This document shows, in pieces, positions 1 through 9,302 of a stretch of 43,147 bases of DNA. The translations under genes and the position numbers were made by a program. The stretch covers positions 1 to 43,147 of the forward strand of contig DYTE01000008.1 of the NCBI GenBank assembly GCA_020726135.1, given 5' to 3'. The notes under the pieces are model-generated. The model made no database searches. It saw nothing but the letters and a program-made list of their open reading frames with translations, and had not been told where the DNA came from. This stretch comes from Rickettsia conorii (GTDB lineage: Bacteria > Pseudomonadota > Alphaproteobacteria > Rickettsiales > Rickettsiaceae). Position 1 is the stretch's first letter. Each line of letters starts with the position of its first letter.

Positions 1-78
1 AAATATCATAATATTAAAGCTGCAGTTGAGCTCTTTGCTCACAAAGTACATTTTGTATTTAAAGTTTTGAGGTTATAA
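1..78 (+). CDS. C-terminal tail of an unidentified protein (partial, maybe a transposase)
   Basis: Frame 1 is open from the first base to a TAA at 76-78 and encodes 25 residues ending KVHFVFKVLRL. The start lies outside the window. The tail is basic and hydrophobic. Its stop codon sits inside the 29-bp repeat at 73-101, as is often seen where a transposase gene ends within the terminal repeat of an insertion sequence. That is the only reason to suggest a transposase; the peptide alone does not identify a family. Confidence 0.4.
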   Translation, partial: KYHNIKAAVELFAHKVHFVFKVLRL

Positions 79-101
79 AATTCTTAGTTAGAACGGCCCT
101 G
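73..101. repeat. 29-bp direct repeat, copy 1
   Basis: This 29-bp stretch is identical to 18605-18633 and the flanks differ on both sides. It overlaps the stop codon of the partial gene at the window edge. Read on the minus strand it begins CAGGGCCGTTCTAACTAAG, which looks like an insertion-sequence terminal repeat. No inverted partner was seen in the window. Confidence 0.75.
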
Positions 102-252
102 ATATATTATAGCATATATTATTCTTAATTTTAAAAATTTATTTTAGTTTATATTTAATGAAAAGATAAAAACTGATAGACTATAGAAAAATTTTATGAA
201 TAGAAAACGCTAATTTAATTATTTTACTAATTTTTAAAAATTATAAAATCAT

Positions 253-2808
253 ATGAACCTATTAAAAATTCATCCATCTGATAATTTTCTTGAAATATTA
301 GCTGAATTTATTATTAAAAAATTTTCACAAGATAGAATTAGTAATGTTAAAATTATATTACCAACAGGTATATTATGTTATAATTTGCAAAAAATTTTAA
401 CTATAAAACAGAATATTGCAATATTACCGCAAATTATGTCTTTTAATAATATGAAACTTAATATATCAAATATATTTGATATAGAATTTTCATCTTTGAA
501 TCCAATCAACGCAATACATGAACAAATTATCTTAACTGATATTATTATTAATTCAAATGATAAAATGACTTTTGAAGGAGCGATGGAGATTGCTTCTCTA
601 ATCTCAAAAATATTTTATTTGAGTATTAGAGCAGGAGTTAAGATAGAAGTTTTTTCAAATGATTTTTTACAAATTATTTATGATAAATATATACAAAAAT
701 TGCACGAAGTATCTAAATGCACAAAAGCAGATTATGAAATGATGATTATGCAAAATTATTATCAATTAGAGAACATAATTATTGCTGGTATATTTGGAGA
801 TGATGATGCTTCATGGAGTTTTCTAGCTAATATTATGAAATCAGAAAATAATTTTTTAATATTATCAATAGGTGATGAAATATTTTCAAATGAAAATATA
901 ATAGATGAAAATGATTCTAATTATGCACTTAAATATTTACTAAAATATTTAGAGAAAAATATCAATGATTTTACATATATAAATACAAATTATTTACAAT
1001 ATAATTCAATAAATTACACAGAATATGATAATATATATTCTGAAATTCAAGATATAAGTAAAATTTGTTTAGAAAATTCAAATAAAAAAATTGCTATTAC
1101 TATTAATGATGAGGATTTTAAAAATCATTGCATCATAGGTTTGTTAAAAAATAATCTATCTTATAGCTTATTATCAGGGATGACTCATGATACTAGTGCT
1201 GTTTCTATATTTATAATTAATATAGCAAAAGTAATTTATGACTATGATATATTAAAATTTATAGAATTATTAAAACATCCATTTATGAATGGAAATAAAA
1301 CTCATGAATTATGTGTATTATTATCTAAATCCAATTATTTTATTCAAAATAATGAACAAATTTTAGATTTATTAACTCAGTCTGAAAATTGTGAGCTACT
1401 CAATTGGTTTGTAGAAATAAATAATATATTAAAAATAGAAAAATCTAATAATTTGCATAGCATGATATGTCATATAATTTCAATTGCTGAAAAATTATGT
1501 AATAATTTATGGCAAAATAATAATTATGCTGATGAATTATCTGAATTTTTAAATAAAATAATAGATTTAAAACTAGAAATTAATTTAAATAATATCAAAG
1601 AATTTCCTATAATTTTAAAAAAAATTCTTTCTAATGCTAAATATTTTAATGTTAATGACGATAATATAGTAATTGGAACATCAAAAGATTTATATTTATT
1701 AAAATTTGATATAATATTGATACCAAATTGCAATATTGAGACTTATCCTAAATTATTGCCTCGCAATCCATTTCTTAAAAAAGAAATTATAGTGCAATTA
1801 AATCTTCATCATGAAAATATAGAATATAATATGCAATTATATTATTTTACTTTTTTGATAAATAATAATTGTACTAAAATTACTAGATCATTAGAAAGTC
1901 TATCATTTTCAAATTTTGCTAAATCTCACTATATTTCTAAACTGGAATTATTAAATTTATTACCAAAAATTTCTAATAATTTTAAAACAGAAAAAGTTTA
2001 TAATTCATTTCTAAAGAATAAAGCAGACTATCTTGTAACTGAATATTTCCCTGATAAAATTTCAGCGAGTGATATTGAATTATTAATGCGCTGTCCTTAC
2101 GCTTTTTATGCAAAAAAAATCTTAAATTTAAGAAAAATATTTGATATTGGAGCGGAACCGTCTACATCCGATTTTGGACAATTTATACATAAAATTTTTG
2201 AAATATATAGTAAAAATTATCATAAATATAATGATATAATTACTCAAATTAAATTCATGACTAATATTAGTGATAAATTATTAGAAGATAGTATATATCC
2301 AATATATAATAAAAAATTATTGAAAATTCAAATTGATAATATTTTACCAAAATTTATAGAATTTGATGAATCTCAAAGAGCAAATTCTTCAATAATATAT
2401 TCAGAATTAAAAGGACAAATTAAATTAAATGGTTTAATGATTAACGCTATTGCAGATCGTATCGAGATAGATATATATGGTAATGCTACTATAATAGATT
2501 ATAAAACAGGAACATTGCCCACTAATAAAGATATAGAAAATTTGATCTCTCCTCAATTAATTATATTAGCTATGATTTTACATAATGGAGGATTTAATAT
2601 TAAAATAAATAAAATTTCAAAACTTATTTATGTAAAAATTTCTAATTCTTATCCTTATATTACAAGTAAAATAATTAATTTAGAACATTCATTAGAATAT
2701 TATTTTGATAAATTAGAACAAATAATTAATGACTATATGATCAATAAAAAATTTAAAATTGATTATGATCATAGTAATTATAACGATTACAAATATTTAA
2801 TGAGGTAA
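253..2808 (+). CDS. addB: AddB-like double-strand break repair nuclease/helicase subunit
   Basis: An 851-residue protein of the alphaproteobacterial AddB type, the partner of AddA in recombinational repair of DNA ends. The C-terminal part is a RecB-like PD-(D/E)XK nuclease. It shows SASDIELLMRCPYAFYAKK with Cys614, a candidate ligand of the AddB iron-sulfur cluster, then GQFIHKIFEIY (about 645), and active-site acids in IADRIEID (about 734) and IIDYKTG (Asp about 748, Lys about 750). The N-terminal helicase-like half is poorly conserved, as usual in AddB. It is shorter than typical AddB proteins of about 1000 residues. Its TAA abuts the stop of yebC on the other strand with no spacer. AddA, which often follows addB in alphaproteobacteria, is absent here. 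Confidence 0.85.
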   Translation: MNLLKIHPSDNFLEILAEFIIKKFSQDRISNVKIILPTGILCYNLQKILTIKQNIAILPQIMSFNNMKLNISNIFDIEFSSLNPINAIHEQIILTDIIINSNDKMTFEGAMEIASLISKIFYLSIRAGVKIEVFSNDFLQIIYDKYIQKLHEVSKCTKADYEMMIMQNYYQLENIIIAGIFGDDDASWSFLANIMKSENNFLILSIGDEIFSNENIIDENDSNYALKYLLKYLEKNINDFTYINTNYLQYNSINYTEYDNIYSEIQDISKICLENSNKKIAITINDEDFKNHCIIGLLKNNLSYSLLSGMTHDTSAVSIFIINIAKVIYDYDILKFIELLKHPFMNGNKTHELCVLLSKSNYFIQNNEQILDLLTQSENCELLNWFVEINNILKIEKSNNLHSMICHIISIAEKLCNNLWQNNNYADELSEFLNKIIDLKLEINLNNIKEFPIILKKILSNAKYFNVNDDNIVIGTSKDLYLLKFDIILIPNCNIETYPKLLPRNPFLKKEIIVQLNLHHENIEYNMQLYYFTFLINNNCTKITRSLESLSFSNFAKSHYISKLELLNLLPKISNNFKTEKVYNSFLKNKADYLVTEYFPDKISASDIELLMRCPYAFYAKKILNLRKIFDIGAEPSTSDFGQFIHKIFEIYSKNYHKYNDIITQIKFMTNISDKLLEDSIYPIYNKKLLKIQIDNILPKFIEFDESQRANSSIIYSELKGQIKLNGLMINAIADRIEIDIYGNATIIDYKTGTLPTNKDIENLISPQLIILAMILHNGGFNIKINKISKLIYVKISNSYPYITSKIINLEHSLEYYFDKLEQIINDYMINKKFKIDYDHSNYNDYKYLMR

Positions 2809-3561
2809 TTATTCTTGCATTATTTTATATAGTTCATCAGATAATTCATAATTACCAAATACATTTTGGACATCATCACTATCTTCCAACATATCTACCA
2901 ATTTAAAGATTTTTTCAGCTTGATCTTTATTATTTAATATAATTGTATCTTTTGGCACAAAAGCAATATTAGATTCTAATGGTTGATTAAATTTTTTAGT
3001 TAAAGCATCTGAAATTTCAAGAAAATCTTCCGGATCAGTATATATAACATAGGTTTCATCATCAGAAATAATGTCAATAGCACCAAGATCTATTGCAACA
3101 TTAAATAAATCCTCAAAATTTACATCATTAATATTATAACTTATAATTCCGTAATGATTAAATAAATAACTAGCTACACCTGTTTCACCAAGGTTACCAG
3201 CAAATTTATTAAAAGCAGCACGTACATCAGAAGCTGTTCTATTTTTATTATCAGTTAAAGCTTCCACTATTATTGCAATACCATTTGGAGCAAATCCTTC
3301 ATAGCGTATCTCGCAGTAATTCTCATTATTTGTATTATCTGTTGCGCTACTAATTGCTTTGTCTATTCTTTCTTTTGGTAAATTAGCACTTTTGGCTTCA
3401 GCAATAGCTTTTCTAAGACGTGGATTACTTACAGGATCTGGTAACCCAATTTTGGCAGATGTTGTAATTTCTCTTGCTAATTTTGTAAATATTTTAGCTC
3501 TTTTTTTATCTTGAGCACCTTTACGATGTTGAATATTTTTAAATTTTGAATGACCGGCCAT
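2809..3561 (-). CDS. yebC: YebC/PmpR family protein
   Basis: A full-length 250-residue YebC/PmpR protein. It opens with the family signature [20 protein letters not shown], followed by [13 protein letters not shown] and [18 protein letters not shown]. The central region contains [19 protein letters not shown], and the C-terminal domain is acidic and ends [12 protein letters not shown]. Members act as DNA-binding regulators or, more recently, as factors that help ribosomes through difficult sequences; which role applies here cannot be seen. It lies downstream of rpsB-tsf on the same strand, separated by 69 bp holding a strong hairpin, so it may be a distal operon member or have its own promoter. 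Confidence 0.93.
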   Translation of the reverse strand: MAGHSKFKNIQHRKGAQDKKRAKIFTKLAREITTSAKIGLPDPVSNPRLRKAIAEAKSANLPKERIDKAISSATDNTNNENYCEIRYEGFAPNGIAIIVEALTDNKNRTASDVRAAFNKFAGNLGETGVASYLFNHYGIISYNINDVNFEDLFNVAIDLGAIDIISDDETYVIYTDPEDFLEISDALTKKFNQPLESNIAFVPKDTIILNNKDQAEKIFKLVDMLEDSDDVQNVFGNYELSDELYKIMQE

Positions 3562-3596
3562 GATTTGTCACATTATTTTTTAAAAGATCTGATTAT

Positions 3597-3622
3597 TCTA
3601 TTCCAGTATTTACTGGAATAGA
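3597..3622. terminator. Strong hairpin between tsf and yebC
   Basis: A perfect 11-bp stem, TCTATTCCAGT / ACTGGAATAGA, closes on a 4-base loop (3608-3611). It sits just after the tsf stop and just before the yebC start in the minus direction. No T-run follows on either strand, so it is not a textbook intrinsic terminator. It could attenuate transcription, act as an RNA processing site or protect the 3' end of the rpsB-tsf message. Confidence 0.5.
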
Positions 3623-3630
3623 TGTATAAT

Positions 3631-4557
3631 TTAGTTAATTCCAGAAATAGCTGCAACTTCAGCAGCAAAATCTTTTTTCTCTTCTAGTATAACACCTTCG
3701 CCAAGACCAAACCTAATAAATTTTGGAATTGTAATAGATGATCCTAGCTCTTTTGCATATGATTCTATAACTTCCGATATTTTCATTTTATCATCAAACA
3801 AGAATCTTTGTTCTAAAAATACTAATTCTTCATATAGTTTACGAATCCTACCTTCAATCATTGATGCAACTACATTGTCTGGTTTGCCAGATTGTTTAGC
3901 TTGTTCTGTAAATATATTTCTTTCATGTTCAACAAGATTTTTATCTAATTCTTCTATAGTATGACTTGTTGGATTATTTGCAGCAATATGTACAGCTAAT
4001 TTATGCCCAAGTTCCAGTAATTTTTCAGTATTTTTAGAATCAGACATTACTGCTACTAATACGGAAATTTTACCTTTATCAGGAGCAACAGAATTATGTA
4101 CGTAATGACCAATAACACCATGTTCAACTGTTAAATTATCCATTCTGCGTAAATTGATATTTTCTCCAATTTTTGCAATATTCTGAGTAATTAAATCAGA
4201 TACAGAAATATTATCAATAATAGCATTTTTTACAGATTCTAAATTTTTATAATTTAATGCTAAGTTAGAAATTTTCTGAACTAAAGATTGAAATTCTTCA
4301 TTTCTTGCTACAAAATCAGTTTCAGCATTTAATTCAATAATAGAAGCTGTTTTTTTATCTTCAGCGATAGTAACAGAAGTTAAACCCTCAGCTGCTATTC
4401 TATCTAATTTTTTATTTGCTGTAGCTATACCTTTTGTTCTTAAGAAATCAATAGCTTTAGCTACATTACCTTCAGTTTCAACTAAAGCTTTTTTGCAGTC
4501 CATAAAGCCAGCGCCTGTTTTTTTTCTAAGTTCTGCTACAAGAGTTGCATTTACCAT
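3631..4557 (-). CDS. tsf: Elongation factor Ts
   Basis: EF-Ts is the nucleotide exchange factor for EF-Tu. The protein begins MVNATLVAELRKKTGAGFMD, the conserved N-terminal helical domain that binds EF-Tu. The signature ETDFVARNEEF follows near residue 80, then the two core subdomains. The length of 308 residues is normal. A longer frame exists from a TTG at 4575, but the ATG at 4557 is preceded by AAGGA at good spacing and matches the family start, so it was chosen. The gene lies 27 bp downstream of rpsB, the near-universal rpsB-tsf arrangement. Confidence 0.96.
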   Translation of the reverse strand: MVNATLVAELRKKTGAGFMDCKKALVETEGNVAKAIDFLRTKGIATANKKLDRIAAEGLTSVTIAEDKKTASIIELNAETDFVARNEEFQSLVQKISNLALNYKNLESVKNAIIDNISVSDLITQNIAKIGENINLRRMDNLTVEHGVIGHYVHNSVAPDKGKISVLVAVMSDSKNTEKLLELGHKLAVHIAANNPTSHTIEELDKNLVEHERNIFTEQAKQSGKPDNVVASMIEGRIRKLYEELVFLEQRFLFDDKMKISEVIESYAKELGSSITIPKFIRFGLGEGVILEEKKDFAAEVAAISGIN

Positions 4558-4584
4558 AAATTTATCCTTATACAATTTTGAGAT

Positions 4585-5454
4585 TTAATTTTCTAACTTT
4601 ATTTCAGTTGCTTCTTCCATTGGTTTTTCTGGTTGTTTATGTGGAACCTTAGAGAATTTTTTTGAAGAATTCATTCTTGTCATTTTTCTATCATCTTTAT
4701 CTCTATGTGCTTTTGTATCTTTCATCTCGCCAAGATCTACACCAGATGAAATTAATGATTCTTCCATACCAGCAAGAACAGCATCAGAAAATAATCTACA
4801 ATATAGCTCTATAGCGCTCATAGCATCATCATTACCAGGAATCAAATAATCTATATTATCTGGATTAGAATTACTATCAACAATTGCTGCAATAGGCACT
4901 TGTAATTTTAAAGCTTCAGCAATTGCAAGTTTTTCTTCTATTGTGCCAATAATTACAACTAAATCAGGTTTACCCTTCAAATGTCTGATACCACCAAGTG
5001 AACGTAATAATTTATCTTTTTTACGTGAAATATCAAGCAATTCTTTCTTTGTATACATAGAATTTTGTTCTTCATCTATCAAAGTTTTTTCTAAACTTTC
5101 TAATTTTTTTATAGATTTGGAAATAGTACCCCAATTTGTAAGCATCCCGCCTAGCCATCTATGATTTACATAATATTGGCCACATTTTTCTACATGTCTT
5201 GCAAGAATTTCAGACGCTTGATCTTTAGTGCTTACAAATAATATTTTGCCATTTTTTTTAGCTATGTCATACATAGCATTTAATGCATTAGTCATTAAAA
5301 TTTTTGTATATTCAAGATTTATTATATGTGATTTATTTCTAATTCCATATAAATATGGCTCCATTTTAGGATTCCATCTTGTAATTTTATGCCCTAAATG
5401 GACTCCAGCTTCTAGTAATTCTTTAATTTCTACAGTTGGTATATTATTATTCAT
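4585..5454 (-). CDS. rpsB: 30S ribosomal protein S2
   Basis: A 289-residue S2. Signature segments are [19 protein letters not shown] near the start, [14 protein letters not shown] in the middle, and [19 protein letters not shown] followed by [20 protein letters not shown]. The C-terminus carries a charged tail of about 50 residues beyond the core ([19 protein letters not shown]), as in many alphaproteobacteria. It is the first gene of the rpsB-tsf pair, with a purine-rich GAGAAA ahead of the ATG. S2 autoregulates its operon in several bacteria, but no recognisable binding structure was identified. Confidence 0.97.
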   Translation of the reverse strand: MNNNIPTVEIKELLEAGVHLGHKITRWNPKMEPYLYGIRNKSHIINLEYTKILMTNALNAMYDIAKKNGKILFVSTKDQASEILARHVEKCGQYYVNHRWLGGMLTNWGTISKSIKKLESLEKTLIDEEQNSMYTKKELLDISRKKDKLLRSLGGIRHLKGKPDLVVIIGTIEEKLAIAEALKLQVPIAAIVDSNSNPDNIDYLIPGNDDAMSAIELYCRLFSDAVLAGMEESLISSGVDLGEMKDTKAHRDKDDRKMTRMNSSKKFSKVPHKQPEKPMEEATEIKLEN

Positions 5455-5763
5455 TTAATTTCTCTATTTATGTGTTAGTTAATGGGATGATAAAAACACC
5501 CCCCTCCGCAAGACTTAAATTCTGTAAAATAAAATATATTTTAATAATACAGACTAACATTGTCATAATTGCGTGTGAATTTTTAGACTTTTCTTTGTCT
5601 AAGTCATGATTATATATTTTATTATATATCTCTGCAATAAATTTTTATCAATCAATATATTATTAAAATGCAAAATCAGATAAAACGAATAAATTTAAAA
5701 ACTTGAATTGATAATATTTAAATGTTATAATTAAAAGTTGTAATATTTATATATGTATAATGT
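5455..5763. other. Non-coding interval holding the rpsB leader and promoter region
   Basis: No gene was recognised here. The minus strand must carry the rpsB-tsf promoter and leader. Two things stand out. A run of six C on the plus strand at 5499-5504 reads as a G-tract in the rpsB leader and is unusual in such AT-rich DNA. A short inverted repeat, TTAGAC / GTCTAA, spans 5583-5602. No promoter could be assigned with confidence. Confidence 0.5.
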
Positions 5764-5874
5764 ATGTTAAAAATCTGTAATTTAGTAGTATTAATATTTA
5801 TAACATTTATGTTATGTGGTTGTTTACCTCGTATTCTATTTACAGCAGCTGCAATTTCAAGTAAATTACTTTAA
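5764..5874 (+). pseudogene. Truncated lipoprotein, likely remnant of a second BON lipoprotein
   Basis: A 36-codon frame encodes a hydrophobic lipoprotein signal ending in a lipobox, LCGC (Cys20), followed by LPRILFTAAAISSKLL and a stop. The segment after the lipobox resembles the start of the next gene, whose lipobox QGC is followed by LPTLITATSATAVFAV. The simplest reading is a tandem duplicate that lost its BON domains. It could also be a genuine very small lipoprotein. The degeneration is inferred from the similarity of the two N-termini. Confidence 0.4.
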
Positions 5875-5890
5875 TTTTATTGGTAATTTC

Positions 5891-6481
5891 ATGATAATTA
5901 ATCATATTTTATTAGTCTTGATGATTTTGCTGTTACAAGGGTGCTTACCTACATTGATTACGGCAACATCTGCAACAGCTGTGTTTGCTGTAAAAGATAC
6001 TAGTTTAGAAAATACTATTACAGATACAAGAATCTTTTCTATTATTGAAACAAAATTTGTTCAAGAAAATTTTAAATCTCTATATAGTAAAATAAATGTC
6101 ACTGTTAATAATAGCAGAGTTTTATTAACAGGTACTGTTGCAAGTGAAGAAGAGGCAATGCTAGCTATTAAACTTGCATGGGATAATGAATATGTTAAAG
6201 AAGTTATAAACGAATTAAAAATCAATAAAAATAATAATCGTTTGGACATTGAGCAATATACAAAAGATTGTATGATCACGGCTCAAGCTAAATCAAAATT
6301 ATTATTTAAACCACATTTAAAATCTATGAATTATACGATAATAACAATTAATGATATTGTATATATTTTTGGTTTAGCAAAAAATATAGATGATTTGCAG
6401 GAAGCAACCTCTATTATTTCGCGCATTAAAGGAGTGGATAAAGTTGTAGTTCATACTAAAATAATGAGTTATGACAATTAG
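5891..6481 (+). CDS. BON-domain outer-membrane lipoprotein
   Basis: A lipoprotein of about 196 residues with two BON domains, the OsmY/DolP-like architecture of periplasmic lipoproteins that bind phospholipid and support envelope integrity. The chosen start is the ATG at 5891, because MIINHILLVLMILLLQGC is then a lipoprotein signal peptide with Cys18 as the lipidated residue; a longer frame from 5816 would bury it. The first BON domain covers about residues 45-110 (INVTVNNSRVLLTGTVASEE) and the second about 115-190 (YTIITINDIVYIFGLAKN, then IKGVDKVVVHTKI). The stop overlaps the start of rlpA by 11 bp, so the two are probably co-transcribed. Confidence 0.8.
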   Translation: MIINHILLVLMILLLQGCLPTLITATSATAVFAVKDTSLENTITDTRIFSIIETKFVQENFKSLYSKINVTVNNSRVLLTGTVASEEEAMLAIKLAWDNEYVKEVINELKINKNNNRLDIEQYTKDCMITAQAKSKLLFKPHLKSMNYTIITINDIVYIFGLAKNIDDLQEATSIISRIKGVDKVVVHTKIMSYDN

Positions 6482-7100
6482 ATTTGTAATAATAATTCTT
6501 ACCTTTATTTTAGCTGGCTGCACTAGTACAAAACAACAAATATCTTATAATAATTTATCAAAAGATGACAAAGATAATATTCTATATAAAGGACATTATA
6601 AAATAGGTGATCCTTATACGATAAATAATAAAACTTATTCTCCAGTTGAAACAAAAGATTATAAAGCAACAGGTATTGCTTCATGGTATGGCAAAAAATA
6701 TGGTTTTCATGGTAGGAAAACTGCAAATGGGGATGTGTACAATGCTAATCTTTTAACAGCAGCTCACCAAACTTTACCTATGCCATCTTTAGTGAAAGTT
6801 ACTAACTTATCAAATAATAAATCTATTATTGTTATGGTGAATGACAGAGGACCATTTGCAAAAAATCGTATCATTGATGTTTCTGAAAAAGTTGCAGATT
6901 TTCTTGATTTCAAAAATAAGGGTACAACAAATGTAAAAATAGAATATTTACATTCTGACACAAAAAAATTTCTTAAAAGAGTTGGATTAAAAAGAGAAAA
7001 ACATAATAAAGTTACAATTGTTCCAAATCCTAAATGTACTATAAATTGTCATATTAAAATGATTAATTTAGAACATAAAATTAATATAAATCATAAATAA
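6471..7100 (+). CDS. rlpA: RlpA-like septal ring lipoprotein
   Basis: A 209-residue lipoprotein with a signal and lipobox, ILAGC (Cys17), and a double-psi beta-barrel domain. Diagnostic segments are GIASWYGKKYGFHGRKTANGD at about 66-86, LPMPSLVKVTNL, and VMVNDRGPFAKNRIIDVS. RlpA proteins cleave denuded peptidoglycan glycans during daughter-cell separation in some bacteria; whether this one is catalytic is not certain. No C-terminal SPOR domain follows the barrel, only a short basic tail, unlike longer RlpA proteins. It overlaps the BON lipoprotein gene and precedes mreB, consistent with an envelope cluster. Confidence 0.88.
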   Translation: MTIRFVIIILTFILAGCTSTKQQISYNNLSKDDKDNILYKGHYKIGDPYTINNKTYSPVETKDYKATGIASWYGKKYGFHGRKTANGDVYNANLLTAAHQTLPMPSLVKVTNLSNNKSIIVMVNDRGPFAKNRIIDVSEKVADFLDFKNKGTTNVKIEYLHSDTKKFLKRVGLKREKHNKVTIVPNPKCTINCHIKMINLEHKININHK

Positions 7101-7224
7101 AATTATTAAAAAATTTTTTTCTAAAAACTACATATATCATATATTTAGACGCTTGCTATTAAATATATTAATTCGTATACTGATTATAGTGACTTGTATG
7201 CAACAATTAATAATGTTTTTCTGA

Positions 7225-8298
<1,074 letters not shown>

Positions 8299-8307
8299 TG
8301 AAATATA

Positions 8308-9153
8308 ATGGCAATATTAGCTAATAGAATAAAAAATAACCATATAGATTTTTTTAAATTATGTGCTTCATTTATTAAAAAATTCCTTATAATTATATTA
8401 ATAATTCTTTCTTTTATTATTGTTATATATAGTCCTCAAGGAATTAGTTCTTTGTCATTAGAAATTGTTGGGCGTACTATATCAATTAGTTTAATTATGT
8501 ATGAAAATATATTTGATAAAATTAATCATATTAGTAAAAAATTACATTATTTTAATAATCTTGAAATAGAAAATGTAAATTTAAAGTTAGAAGTAGCTCA
8601 ATTAAAAAACAAACAAGTTGAATTTGATAATATAAAACATGAAAATGAAGCTCTAAAAAATATATTTCATGTTGTAAATAATAAACATGATGAATATATC
8701 ACAGTTAAATTATTAGGTGTATCTATTACGGCGGTTAGTAAAATTGCAATTTTAGATGCAGGATCCAACCATGACGTTCAAATTAATCAAATAGTTGTGA
8801 ATCAAAATGGATTAGTTGGTAGAATTATTGAGACAAGTTCTAATTATTCCAAAGTTTTGCTTGTTAATGATACAAATTCTAGCATTCCTATTAAAACATC
8901 ATCTTCTAAAGAAATTGGAATATTAAAAGGAAATGGTAATTATTGTACGATGAAATATGTAAAAGAAAATCATAACATAGAAGATAATGAAGCTGTTATA
9001 ACTTCTGGTTCTGGGAAAATATATCCTAAAAATATTATAGTAGGATTTGTAAATAAAATTACAAATGATGATATTATTATAAAGCCTGTAAACTTTAACC
9101 TTGCTACAACAGAATTTGTAAATATATTAAAGCAAGTTGAAGAGATGAAATGA
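8308..9153 (+). CDS. mreC: Rod-shape determining protein MreC
   Basis: A 281-residue MreC, which links MreB and the periplasmic wall-synthesis machinery. One N-terminal membrane segment (about 28-50, FLIIILIILSFIIVIYS) is followed by a coiled coil (about 75-115, ENVNLKLEVAQLKN) and the beta-barrel domain. That domain shows AILDAGSNHDVQINQIVVN, GLVGRIIETSSNYSKVLLV and the typical ITSGSGKIYPKNIIVGFV. It starts 9 bp after mreB. An AT-only inverted repeat about 30 bp past the stop (9186-9211) could be a weak terminator. Confidence 0.93.
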   Translation: MAILANRIKNNHIDFFKLCASFIKKFLIIILIILSFIIVIYSPQGISSLSLEIVGRTISISLIMYENIFDKINHISKKLHYFNNLEIENVNLKLEVAQLKNKQVEFDNIKHENEALKNIFHVVNNKHDEYITVKLLGVSITAVSKIAILDAGSNHDVQINQIVVNQNGLVGRIIETSSNYSKVLLVNDTNSSIPIKTSSSKEIGILKGNGNYCTMKYVKENHNIEDNEAVITSGSGKIYPKNIIVGFVNKITNDDIIIKPVNFNLATTEFVNILKQVEEMK

Positions 9154-9302
9154 GTTATTGGTTCAGATATTTGATAATGGATAGCATTATTAATATTTTA
9201 AAATTAATAATGATGAATTGAAAAAATAATTATATAAAAGAATCTAGAAATAGTTATAATAGTAATTATATATTTATTCTATAAAACACAAATTACTACT
9301 AT

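Noticed and set aside
9186-9211. AT-only inverted repeat after mreC as a firm terminator
   Set aside because: With only A and T in the stem, stability is low and chance occurrence is high; mentioned only as a possibility in the mreC entry.
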